Shown: positions 7,303 through 13,299 of the stretch, in pieces
How positions within the stretch are numbered: position 1 is the first letter of the stretch
Layout: each line of letters starts with the position of its first letter
Source: Thermoleophilaceae bacterium
GTDB lineage: Bacteria > Actinomycetota > Thermoleophilia > Solirubrobacterales > Thermoleophilaceae
Assembly (NCBI GenBank): GCA_013812065.1
Contig: JACCUC010000058.1
Coordinates: 1 to 14,839, forward strand
DNA: 14,839 bases
Direction of reading: 5' to 3'
Program-made: the position numbers and the translations under genes
The notes under the pieces: model-generated
What the model saw: the letters and a program-made list of their open reading frames with translations, nothing else
The model's database searches: none
What the model was told of the DNA's origin: nothing

Positions 7303-8712
7303 TCAGCTGGGCCTAGTCGTTCCTCCTCGGCCACTCTCGGCTGACTCACTCTGGCCGATCCTGGCTAGCTTCGTCCTGAAGCCGAGCCCCAGCAGAAGCA
7401 TCACAGTGCCAACCAGGGCCGGGATGCGGATGTCCAGGCCGGTGCGGGCAAGGGCGATTGGGGCGGAGTGGCTGGCGGCGCGGGTGAGGCCGTTGCCGGG
7501 ACTGCCGGGGCTATCCGGGCTGCCTGGGCCGCCGGGACTGCCGGGGCTACCCGGCCCGCCGGGGCTGTCTGGGCCGCCGGGACTACCGGGGCTGCCTGGG
7601 CCGCCGGGACTGCCTGGGCTACCCGGCCCGCCGGGGCTGTCTGGGCCGCCGGGACTACCGGGGCCGCCGCTGTCGCCGGGTCCGCCTGGGCCGCCGCCGC
7701 CTTCGTCGGGGACGATGTTGGTGGTGATCGTGACCGTGCACCTGACCACGCCGCCGCCGCCGCTGCCCGAGCCGTTGCACTGGTCGACGGCAAACGGCAA
7801 GGTCCTCAGGTTGCCCCTGACGGTGCAGGTCACCCTGCGCTGGCCGCCACCGCCGTTGCCCGAGCCGTTGCACTGGTTGACCGTCGGGGGCGTCGGGGCG
7901 CCGGGCGTGTTAGGCGGGGAGCACTCGACCGTCGGCTTCGATCCGCCGCCCTGACCCGACTTGACGCATTGCGTCACCGTCCTGCCGGTCAGGGCAGAGA
8001 GTGCGCCCGCGGCGACGTTGTTGATGATCGTTACGTTGCAGATCACGGTCCCGCCCCCGCCGTTGCCGGAACCGTCGCATTGCGTGATGGTTCGAATCGA
8101 GGTCCCCGTTGTGGTGGTGCAGGTCACCGTGGTGCCCTCCCCGGTGTCGGTGCATACGATTTGCCTCGAGGTCGCCGCGTTGCCCGTGAAGTTGTTGGTG
8201 ATCGTGACCCTGCAGGTCACCGTCTGGCCCCCGACGTTGAAGATGCCGTTGCACTGGTTGACGGCGGCGGCGGCGGCGATCCTGCGCGCCGCGCTCCGGG
8301 TCCTGGTGGAGCTGCTGCTAACGGTTCTGGGGGTGGACTTGCGCTGCGCAGCTCGACGAGCGCGGCTTCGTACATCGCCCCCGCTGGGCGTCGGCTCGCT
8401 GCTGCTCGGTCCGGAGTCGGTGCTCGGCACGGAGTCAGTGCTCGGCCCGGAGTCCGTGCTGCTCGGCGCGGCGTCAGGGCTGCTCGGCCCGGAGTCAGTG
8501 CTCGGCTCGGAGTCAGTGCTCGGCTCGGAGTTAGTGCTCGGCGCGGAGTCCGTGCTCGGCACGGAGTCAGTGCTCGGCGCGGATTCGGTGCTGTCGGCCG
8601 CAAGCGCAATGGGCTGTGAGGCAATCGCGCCCAGCACGAGCATGAGCGCAAGGAGCACCACCGGCCACTTCGAAGTTGCGTGCCTTGTCGGTGTCTGAGC
8701 CTGGGCGTTCAT
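7303..8712 (-). CDS. Secreted, sortase-anchored surface protein with Cys-pair repeats and collagen-like segment
   Basis: The 469-residue protein is modular. A signal peptide comes first: basic start, hydrophobic core 17-31, likely cleavage after Ala38 in ALA-AD. A Ser/Thr/Asp/Pro stalk of roughly PSTDSx hexads (44-107) leads to a basic Arg/Ser linker. Six two-cysteine repeats follow (about 151-332), best seen as QCNGSGNGGGG then VxCxVTIxNN. They contain all twelve cysteines (154/167, 187/198, 212/225, 249/264, 281/296, 312/325), suggesting six local disulfides. A collagen-like stretch (341-406) has Gly at every third place in 19 of 22 triplets. LARTG (421-425), a hydrophobic helix (about 427-445) and a basic tail form a sorting signal of the LAxTG type used by class E sortases. 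The start is supported by AGAGG five bases upstream and a strong promoter. Adhesion or surface-layer function is inference; no sortase gene is in the window. Confidence 0.85.
   Translation of the reverse strand: MNAQAQTPTRHATSKWPVVLLALMLVLGAIASQPIALAADSTESAPSTDSVPSTDSAPSTNSEPSTDSEPSTDSGPSSPDAAPSSTDSGPSTDSVPSTDSGPSSSEPTPSGGDVRSRARRAAQRKSTPRTVSSSSTRTRSAARRIAAAAAVNQCNGIFNVGGQTVTCRVTITNNFTGNAATSRQIVCTDTGEGTTVTCTTTTGTSIRTITQCDGSGNGGGGTVICNVTIINNVAAGALSALTGRTVTQCVKSGQGGGSKPTVECSPPNTPGAPTPPTVNQCNGSGNGGGGQRRVTCTVRGNLRTLPFAVDQCNGSGSGGGGVVRCTVTITTNIVPDEGGGGPGGPGDSGGPGSPGGPDSPGGPGSPGSPGGPGSPGSPGGPDSPGGPGSPGSPGGPGSPDSPGSPGNGLTRAASHSAPIALARTGLDIRIPALVGTVMLLLGLGFRTKLARIGQSESAESGRGGTTRPS
7544..7663 (-). repeat. 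72-base period direct repeat encoding the collagen-like segment
   Basis: A 48-base block recurs without a mismatch at 7544-7591 and 7616-7663, an offset of 72 bases (24 codons, eight triplets). Shorter, diverged 9-base units such as ccgccggga fill the rest of 7497-7690. The period keeps frame, so copy-number change would lengthen or shorten the collagen-like part without breaking the gene. Confidence 0.8.
8392..8583 (-). repeat. Degenerate 18-base repeats encoding the Ser/Thr/Asp/Pro stalk
   Basis: On the plus strand the unit cggagtcngtgctcggc recurs about ten times with substitutions and a few length changes. It encodes PSTDS followed by a variable residue (A, V, E or G) in the stalk just after the signal peptide of the surface protein. 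Confidence 0.75.
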
Positions 8713-8724
8713 AGCTGCCTCTTT

Positions 8725-8797
8725 CTGGCCCTACGCCTTGTCAGGGCCAGGGCTGCTGCTGTTACGGGAGCGGCAAGCGGTCCGGGTCAGGCCGGAC
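8725..8797 (-). promoter_or_regulatory. Structured 5' leader of the surface-protein gene
   Basis: Two inverted repeats lie between the promoter and the start codon. An 8-base pair CTGGCCCT/AGGGCCAG (8725-8732 with 8743-8750, ten-base loop) ends just ahead of the AGAGG ribosome binding site, and a 6-base pair GTCCGG/CCGGAC is at 8780-8785 with 8792-8797. With a transcript start near 8806 the leader is about 95 nucleotides. I do not recognise a known riboswitch in it. Confidence 0.4.
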
Positions 8798-8813
8798 GTA
8801 CGCCCTGAGACTC

Positions 8814-8843
8814 ACTATAGGAACCCGTGGGAGCAACTGTCAA
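8814..8843 (-). promoter_or_regulatory. Sigma-70 type promoter of the surface-protein gene
   Basis: Reading the minus strand, a perfect TTGACA (8843-8838) is followed by 18 bases and then TATAGT (8819-8814). Transcription would start near 8806 and run into the gene at 8712. This near-consensus promoter stands out from the GC-rich surroundings and faces only this gene. Confidence 0.75.
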
Positions 8844-8929
8844 ATGTTGTGGATCGTCTGAATGAGATCTTTCAGGCGGCGACCCTCTCGCCGGTTTCCA
8901 CTTCCTCGTCGTCGGTGACCTTCACCCCA

Positions 8930-9025
8930 TACGACTTCCCCGCCGAGCACTGGCGCCATCTGCGCACCACGAACCCGATCGAGTCGGCGTTCGCCACGGT
9001 GAAGCTCCGCACGCGCGTGCAGAAG
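8930..9025 (+). pseudogene. C-terminal remnant of an IS256-family (mutator) transposase
   Basis: Within an open plus-strand frame about 32 residues, starting YDFPAEHWRHLRTTNPIES and continuing FATVKLRTRVQKGA, match the highly conserved C-terminal part of IS256-type transposases. Homology stops abruptly on both sides: the residues before YDFP are antisense to the promoter region of the surface-protein gene, and those after KGA are unrelated. The catalytic core is absent, so this is a dead scrap left by an insertion sequence. It lies about 95 bases before the right tRNA repeat. The containing open frame (8738-9100) is not otherwise a credible gene. Confidence 0.75.
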
Positions 9026-9120
9026 GGCGCCGAAGGAGAACGAATCTGCAACTTGGTTCGAAGCCGCTCCGCAGAGCGACTAAGCGATGGACCGCAGTAG
9101 GCGGCAGTCGTTCGGTCCGA

Positions 9121-9165
9121 CTTCACACGCGAGAGGTCGCTGGTTCGAAAACCAGCCGCGCCCAT
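9121..9165 (+). repeat. Direct repeat, right copy (displaced tRNA-Val 3' half, candidate attR)
   Basis: These 45 bases match 7145-7188 exactly apart from one extra A in the T loop. The 5' half of the tRNA is absent upstream, so no functional tRNA can form. This is the pattern left at the distal end when an element integrates into a tRNA gene and rebuilds it at the proximal end. Confidence 0.85.
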
Positions 9166-9256
9166 TAGCAGCACCTCAACGAGCTGCTGGCGCCGTTCGA
9201 AACGTGCAAGTCCGCCGTCGTGTGTCAAGTCCATCCGCATGCATTGGTCGATGATG

Positions 9257-10024
9257 TCACGCTCCGAGGCGACCGCCGGCTGAGGTAGGCCGAACGACCA
9301 GGCCGAGGCTCTGCCGAAGGCCCGGGCCGCGAGCACGGATCTCATCGCCTCCGGCCGAGGCTGGCGGGTGCTCGCGGGCGGCGAGGTCCGCCTCCACCAG
9401 CCCGCGCATCCGCTCACAAGCCGTGGAGGCAAACCTCTTCTGCTGCCGGCGACCGAAGAGGCGGAAGCCGAGGCGCACTACCGGGTTGGCGATGTCGGCC
9501 GCGCGCGAGAAGGCGTGGATTCGAAACTCGACCTCTCCGGTGTCAAGCCACTTCCGTACCTCGTAGTCCATTTGCCCCGCCTCGATATGGCCTTCGAGCG
9601 TCCGGTAGGCCCACCCCCAGACCGCCACCTCACGGCCGTCCTCCGTGCGCGTGCCCTCCAGCACCTCCGCCACGCGGACGCCGACGTGGAAGCGCAGTCC
9701 CCAGAAGCGCAGCTCGAGCAGCATGTTTCGACCCTCGAGCGGCCCGTCGGAGCGGAAGAGGGCGCGAACGATCGACGGGTCGATGAACTCATAGTCGCGC
9801 AGGAGCCCTCGCGCTGCCGCCCAGGGCCCATCGGCTGCCGGGGGGCCCGGCTGCTCGGATGGAAGCGGCTGGCGGTAGTCGTCTATGTGCCACCCGCTAC
9901 CGACCGCGAAGCCCTCGGAGGGGGGCACGTCGTAATTCAACCTCCGTCTGCTCAGGTCGTCGAGGGCGTGCGCGGCCTTGCGCCGGTCGGAGAGGACGTT
10001 ACGCACCATCGCAAACCCGGCCAT
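9257..10024 (-). CDS. DUF1990-family protein (second of a tandem pair)
   Basis: The 255-residue protein has the features I associate with DUF1990: a central LRFWGLRFHVGVRVAEVLEG, a hydrophobic-aromatic VAVWGWAYRTLEGHIEAGQM (134-153), and VEFRIHAFSRAADIANPVVR (165-184) followed by a basic FGRRQQKRF helix. Family members are small, probably ligand-binding proteins with no established biochemistry. The C-terminal 45 residues are Gly/Ala/Arg-rich and may be poorly structured. It overlaps the upstream DUF1990 gene by 26 bases in another frame, which implies translational coupling. The start is the ATG at 10024, or the one at 10009; neither has a strong ribosome binding site. No signal peptide or membrane helix is evident. 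Confidence 0.75.
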   Translation of the reverse strand: MAGFAMVRNVLSDRRKAAHALDDLSRRRLNYDVPPSEGFAVGSGWHIDDYRQPLPSEQPGPPAADGPWAAARGLLRDYEFIDPSIVRALFRSDGPLEGRNMLLELRFWGLRFHVGVRVAEVLEGTRTEDGREVAVWGWAYRTLEGHIEAGQMDYEVRKWLDTGEVEFRIHAFSRAADIANPVVRLGFRLFGRRQQKRFASTACERMRGLVEADLAAREHPPASAGGDEIRARGPGLRQSLGLVVRPTSAGGRLGA

Positions 10025-10718
10025 CGACCCGGCGCGTCTCGATCTCGAGCAGCCCGGCGCGGCGGCCCTCGGCGAGCTCGACGACCTGCTCGAGGAAGGA
10101 AGTCCACATGTGAAGCTGCACCTCCTTGGCCATCCGGAGCCGCTTGTAGAGCAACTCGGAGAGCCGGTCGCCGCTACGCGCCCAGGACTCGATCGTAAAG
10201 AGGAGGTCGTCGCCGTCGCCGACGGCGCGGAACTCGATCTGACCTGCCTCTAGGTGGCGGTCGAGGGTCGCGAACCGGAAGGACGTCGGGGTCACATCCG
10301 CCACCCGTACCGGGCCGTCCCAGGGGCCCGGCATGCGGACGATGTACTCGTCGCCGACCCCCATGACCCCCGGCTCGCCGTGGACCTTGTTGAAGCTCGC
10401 GAACTCGCTGGGAGCCACCCGGTCGGGATCGGCGCCGACCTGGCGGACGAGTTTCTCCGCCGGTCCCGCCGCGTCGCGGATGCGGACGCGGTAGGTGCGG
10501 TGGAAGAGGGGCCCGACGCCGTCCTCGGGCAGTTGCAGGTCGTCGGTCGAAAGCCCTGCGGGGATGGGCGGCGGTCCGTCGTGCTCGCGCGATCCCTCGA
10601 CCTCGAACCGGCGCATCGGCGTCGTACGCCACATGTAGCGCCAGGAAGTCAGCGCAATGCCGAGCGGCCAGCGGGCGGTGATAGCTATGCGACGGGAGGG
10701 GCTCAGGCTCCTGGGCAT
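9999..10718 (-). CDS. DUF1990-family protein (first of a tandem pair)
   Basis: The 239-residue protein has a basic N-terminus with a weakly hydrophobic patch (RIAITARWPLGIALTSWRYMW). After that come LFHRTYRVRIRDA, the FRFATLDRHLEAGQIEFRAV segment (148-167), and SWARSGDRLSELLYKRLRMA (178-197) with QLHMWTSFLEQVVEL. The ATLDRHLEAGQIEF stretch lines up with RTLEGHIEAGQMDY in the adjacent downstream gene, so the two are diverged paralogues. The start at ATG 10718 is well supported by a long purine-rich GGGAGGAGGG ending two bases before it. It shares a 70-base upstream region with the divergent small ORF at 10789. Function is unknown for the family. Confidence 0.75.
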   Translation of the reverse strand: MPRSLSPSRRIAITARWPLGIALTSWRYMWRTTPMRRFEVEGSREHDGPPPIPAGLSTDDLQLPEDGVGPLFHRTYRVRIRDAAGPAEKLVRQVGADPDRVAPSEFASFNKVHGEPGVMGVGDEYIVRMPGPWDGPVRVADVTPTSFRFATLDRHLEAGQIEFRAVGDGDDLLFTIESWARSGDRLSELLYKRLRMAKEVQLHMWTSFLEQVVELAEGRRAGLLEIETRRVDGRVCDGA

Positions 10719-10721
10719 GGC

Positions 10722-10727
10722 CCTCCT
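10722..10727 (-). promoter_or_regulatory. Strong ribosome binding site fixing the start of the first DUF1990 gene
   Basis: On the minus strand AGGAGG lies three bases before ATG 10718, inside the purine tract gggtagggaggaggg. It is the best Shine-Dalgarno sequence in the window and supports the long N-terminus rather than an internal Met. Confidence 0.7.
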
Positions 10728-10788
10728 CCCTACCCCCTTTCAACGGGGGACGCGCATGGCACCCTCCCAAACGGGTAGTGCGGCCTGA

Positions 10789-11001
10789 ATGGTCGTCGCG
10801 ATCCTGCGCCGGACCCCTCTCCGAGACTGGCAACTCCACGGGTCCTCGCTCGGGGCCGTCGGCCTTTGCATCGGCCTGTGGATCCGGGCGAAGACCGTCG
10901 ACCAGGAGGAGCGCGGAAACGCCGAGCGCCGGGCGCTCTTCGTCGGCTTGTGGCCCGTCCTTCTCTGGCTGATCGGAGACGCGCTCGGCGAGCAGGACTA
11001 G
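10789..11001 (+). CDS. Small membrane protein, function unknown
   Basis: I do not recognise a named family. The 70-residue product has two plausible hydrophobic helices, SLGAVGLCIGLWI (about 20-32) and RALFVGLWPVLLWLIGDAL (about 48-66). They are separated by a charged loop AKTVDQEERGNAERR. This balanced composition is unlike the Arg/Pro/Ala shadows typical of chance frames here, which is the main reason to believe it. No ribosome binding site is seen before the ATG at 10789, so a leaderless or coupled start is possible. It is divergent from the DUF1990 pair and could share a regulatory region with it. Confidence 0.55.
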   Translation: MVVAILRRTPLRDWQLHGSSLGAVGLCIGLWIRAKTVDQEERGNAERRALFVGLWPVLLWLIGDALGEQD

Positions 11002-11030
11002 GGAGCGAGCGGCGGGCGCGCTGGCCCGGC

Positions 11031-11300
11031 TCAGCAAGGCAGTCGCCGCCGCCGACTGGAGGCCATGGCCAAAGCTCGGCCGAAGGCCAGGAGCGGCAGC
11101 CGCAGGATGGCGCGTGGGCCCGAGCGAACGATCCGCCCGCCGACGTGAAGCAGGCGCCTGGCTCGGGGAGGCGAGCTTCGCCGTCGAGGCAGAGTAGCTT
11201 CGACCAGCCGAGCAGGTCCTGGGCGGCGAAGGACAGCTCGAGCCAGGACTCGTTGTGGGCGAAGGTGCCTAAAGGACAGGTTGCGCATCCCGTGTCCATA
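11031..11300 (-). pseudogene. Frameshifted C-terminal remnant of an IS1380-type transposase
   Basis: Two minus-strand frames alternate to give pieces of an IS1380-family DDE transposase C-terminus. The first frame gives GMRNLSFRH (about 11290-11262). The second gives FAHNESWLELSFAAQDLLGW and KLLCLDGEARLPEP. The first returns with RRLLHVGGRIVRSGPRAILR before the stop at 11031. The usual KRLRYR between the last two blocks is partly missing. At least two frame changes and the absence of the catalytic core show it is dead. Assignment rests on memory of the AxDLLxWxxLLxLDGELAxAEPKRLRYRLLH signature. Confidence 0.65.
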
Positions 11301-11629
11301 GCGCGCGGATCGAGCCTAACCGTCGAGAGCGACGGTGCAGGACGGAAGGAGAGCGAACGCCGGCCGATAAAGCCGACATGGAGAAAACGGCCCCGACCTA
11401 CACAGCGTGCGTCTGAGGACGTTGCGGCGTGCTCGTACCCATCCTCCGCCTTCCCGGCGTCCGCGCGGAGTGCCCGCGGTGCGGGAGTTCAGAGCTAAAG
11501 CCGCTGCCCAGCGGCAAAGAGCCGCCGCTTTGCTAGTCGTTTCGCCACCCCACTCGCGCTACTCCCGAACGCAGAGACCTCTCGATGGATCGCGCGGACC
11601 ATCCGAAGCGCCCCGGGCCCGTGCTGGGG
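11301..11629. other. Gene-free stretch with two hairpins
   Basis: No credible gene is seen; the open frames are Arg/Pro/Ala-rich. A perfect 7-pair hairpin ACCGTCG-agag-CGACGGT lies at 11319-11336 beside the IS1380 remnant, and a second at 11500-11515 downstream of the PAP2 gene. Old insertion-sequence DNA may account for part of it. Confidence 0.45.
11500..11515 (-). terminator. Possible weak terminator after the PAP2/DedA/exchanger operon
   Basis: GCCGCTGCCCAGCGGC folds into a GC-rich hairpin; on the minus strand it is followed by TTTAGCTCT. It lies about 115 bases past the stop of the last gene in the operon. The T-run is short, so this is a weak call. Confidence 0.3.
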
Positions 11630-12295
11630 TCAACGGCGGATGCCGAGGGCGAGCACGCAGAGCACTAGCCAAGCCAGGCCCCCACTGAAGCCGGCCAGGA
11701 CGTCGGAGAGGAAGTGGACCCCGAGGTAGAGCCGGCTGAACCCGATCAGTAGGACGAACGCGCTCGTGGCCCCTAGCACCGCGCGCCGGTTGGCTGGGCG
11801 GTGGAGTCGGGTGGCGGCGATATACGCGAGCGCTCCGTAGAGCGCGACCGAGACGGTGGCGTGACCGCTCGGGAAAGAGAACGAGCTCTCGGTCGCTAGC
11901 GGATCTGGAAAGAAAGGCCGCCGGCGCTCGAACCCCGTCTTGAACCCGAGGGTGAGAAGCTCGGCTCCGACGATCGCGAGCGCAACGAGAATGGCCTCGC
12001 GCCGCGAGCCGCGCCAAAGGAGGTAGGCGGCCGCGGCCACGGCAATCGGTACCAGCGCCCAAGCGGTCCCGAGCGTCGTGATGACCGACATGATTGCCGT
12101 GACCTGTCCGCTACGGCGGTCGTGGAGGCCATCGGCGACCCACTGGTCGAGGCGCACGATGGGATCGCCGGTGGCCACATCCTCAGCAAGGACACCGAAC
12201 GCCCAAGCCGCGCCCACGAGGAGCATGAGCCCAACGACCAAGGCTCGCTTAGGCATCCTCAGTACCGGGACACGGAAGCGCCTGCAGCGGCTCAT
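11630..12295 (-). CDS. PAP2-family membrane phosphatase
   Basis: This is an integral membrane phosphatase of the PAP2 (type 2 phosphatidic acid phosphatase) superfamily, whose members dephosphorylate lipid phosphates and pyrophosphates, including undecaprenyl pyrophosphate. Numbered from the Met at 12256, the three-part signature is complete: K106-TGFERR-R113-P114, P129-SGH132 and S174-R175-LYLGV-H181-FLS-D185. The last two supply the phospho-enzyme histidine and its partner. Five or six membrane helices surround the motifs. The ATG at 12295 overlaps the upstream exchanger stop as ATGA and is used here; the ATG at 12256 would remove 13 basic residues. It is the last gene of the four-gene membrane operon. 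The substrate cannot be fixed from sequence; a C55-PP or phosphatidyl substrate is likeliest. Confidence 0.9.
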   Translation of the reverse strand: MSRCRRFRVPVLRMPKRALVVGLMLLVGAAWAFGVLAEDVATGDPIVRLDQWVADGLHDRRSGQVTAIMSVITTLGTAWALVPIAVAAAAYLLWRGSRREAILVALAIVGAELLTLGFKTGFERRRPFFPDPLATESSFSFPSGHATVSVALYGALAYIAATRLHRPANRRAVLGATSAFVLLIGFSRLYLGVHFLSDVLAGFSGGLAWLVLCVLALGIRR

Positions 12296-13275
12296 CCGAC
12301 GGCCACAGCTCCCGCGACATAGGCGACGTAGGCGCTGACCAGGAAAGCACCCTCGGCGCGACCAAGCCTGCCGCGAACCAACAAGGCGCCCGCGAGAAGG
12401 GTGCTCATAGCCAGCGTGGGAAGGTGATAGGCACCGACTCCGGGAGGGACGGTGAGCGGGCGCACGAGCACGATCACGCCGAGAGACGCCGTCAACAGAA
12501 AGATGAGCGTCCCAAGGGCGTTGCCGACACTCAGCTCGGGAAAGCCCCGGAAGGCTGGGAGGGCTTCGAGCACCACCTCCTCGAAAGAGACGGCGGCGGC
12601 CACCACGATGAGGCCGAACACCGTTTCTGAAAGTCCAAGCTCCGCGACAACGCGCTCGGTGCCGAACACGAGCAGCTCCGCGCCCACGAGGAGACCGACC
12701 ACCGCAGCCCCGAGGCGAACCGGAAGGCGGCTTGGCCGCTCTCCTGTCGAAGCGATGCTCGCGCCGCGCCGCATACGGAGGAGCAGCGCAAACAGCGGCA
12801 CGAAGGAGAGCAGCAGTACGCCTCCATCGAGCCGCGAGAGCACCCCGTCGATGCTCAGCGCGATGGAAAGGGCCGTCGCAGCGGCGGCGGAGATCAAGAG
12901 CGGAACGGGGGTGTGCACCTCGAAGGGCGCCACGAGAGCAGCGATCCCCAGGCCGGCGGTCAGCAGAAAGATTGCCGCGCCGAACGAGGTTCCGAGGGCG
13001 GTGCCCGGAAGGTCTCCAAGGGTGGCGGCAACGCCAGCGGCGGTCGACTCGACGTCGAAGCCGAGCAGCAGAGCACTCAACACCATGCCGGACAGACCGG
13101 CGGCCGCGGCCCAGCCCCGGACCGTCTTGACTAGACCCTCGACCGATTCGACCAGGAGCCACACGCCGCCGCCGAAGGCGAGGAGGCCGACGACCGCCGT
13201 CACGGCACCGTGCGCTCGAAGACCACTGTCAAGTGCAGCGCAGGGCGTCCGCGAGCAGTTGGAGCGCAGAGCCAC
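12292..13275 (-). CDS. CaCA-superfamily cation exchanger (Na+/Ca2+ exchanger-like), divergent
   Basis: The protein of up to 327 residues has about ten hydrophobic helices in two halves with repeated signatures: LLGFDVESTAAG (70-81) with GTALGTSFGAAIFLLTA (91-107), and AVSFEEVVLEALPAFRG (228-244) with GNALGTLIFLLTA (251-263). This duplicated alpha-repeat is the hallmark of the CaCA exchangers. The glutamates (E76 and E232/233) are kept, but the usual GS-N-xxN/D that completes the Ca2+ site is GTSFGAA and GTLIFLL here. The transported ion may therefore not be calcium. The upstream gene ends 24 bases before the ATG at 13275; a GTG at 13203, nearer the first helix, is an alternative start. The stop overlaps the next PAP2 gene as ATGA. 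Confidence 0.75.
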   Translation of the reverse strand: MALRSNCSRTPCAALDSGLRAHGAVTAVVGLLAFGGGVWLLVESVEGLVKTVRGWAAAAGLSGMVLSALLLGFDVESTAAGVAATLGDLPGTALGTSFGAAIFLLTAGLGIAALVAPFEVHTPVPLLISAAAATALSIALSIDGVLSRLDGGVLLLSFVPLFALLLRMRRGASIASTGERPSRLPVRLGAAVVGLLVGAELLVFGTERVVAELGLSETVFGLIVVAAAVSFEEVVLEALPAFRGFPELSVGNALGTLIFLLTASLGVIVLVRPLTVPPGVGAYHLPTLAMSTLLAGALLVRGRLGRAEGAFLVSAYVAYVAGAVAVG

Positions 13276-13299
13276 ACAGCCACGGAGACCAGCCCGTCA

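Larger units (their letters stand above)
7145..9165. mobile_element. Putative small genomic island at tRNA-Val, no integrase visible
   Basis: The segment is bounded by the two copies of the tRNA-Val 3' half. Inside are a 32-base palindrome, one complete cargo gene (the LARTG-anchored surface protein, minus strand), its promoter, and a short piece of an IS256-type transposase next to the right repeat. No integrase or excisionase frame is recognisable. If this was an integrated element it is either decayed, deleted down to its cargo, or a non-autonomous passenger mobilised in trans. The alternative is a partial tRNA duplication by another route. The boundaries are seen directly; the island reading is inference. 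Confidence 0.5.

Noticed and set aside
7497..8583. CRISPR array
   Set aside because: The repeats are short, contiguous and in frame with a secreted protein; there are no unique spacers and no cas genes.
9121..9165. A second functional tRNA-Val
   Set aside because: Only the 3' half is present and the T loop has an extra base; no acceptor or D-arm partner lies upstream.
8872..9432. Long minus-strand open frame (186 codons) across the right tRNA repeat
   Set aside because: It runs antisense through the transposase remnant and the tRNA half. The GAAGFRTSDLSRV-type peptide in it is a familiar false translation of antisense tRNA.
10174..11037. Minus-strand frame of 287 codons overlapping the first DUF1990 gene
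   Set aside because: Its composition is Arg/Pro/Gly shadow, and the DUF1990 frame has family motifs and the strong ribosome binding site.
11407..11688. Plus-strand frame of 93 codons
   Set aside because: It is Arg/Ala/Pro-rich, has no ribosome binding site and runs antisense into the PAP2 gene.
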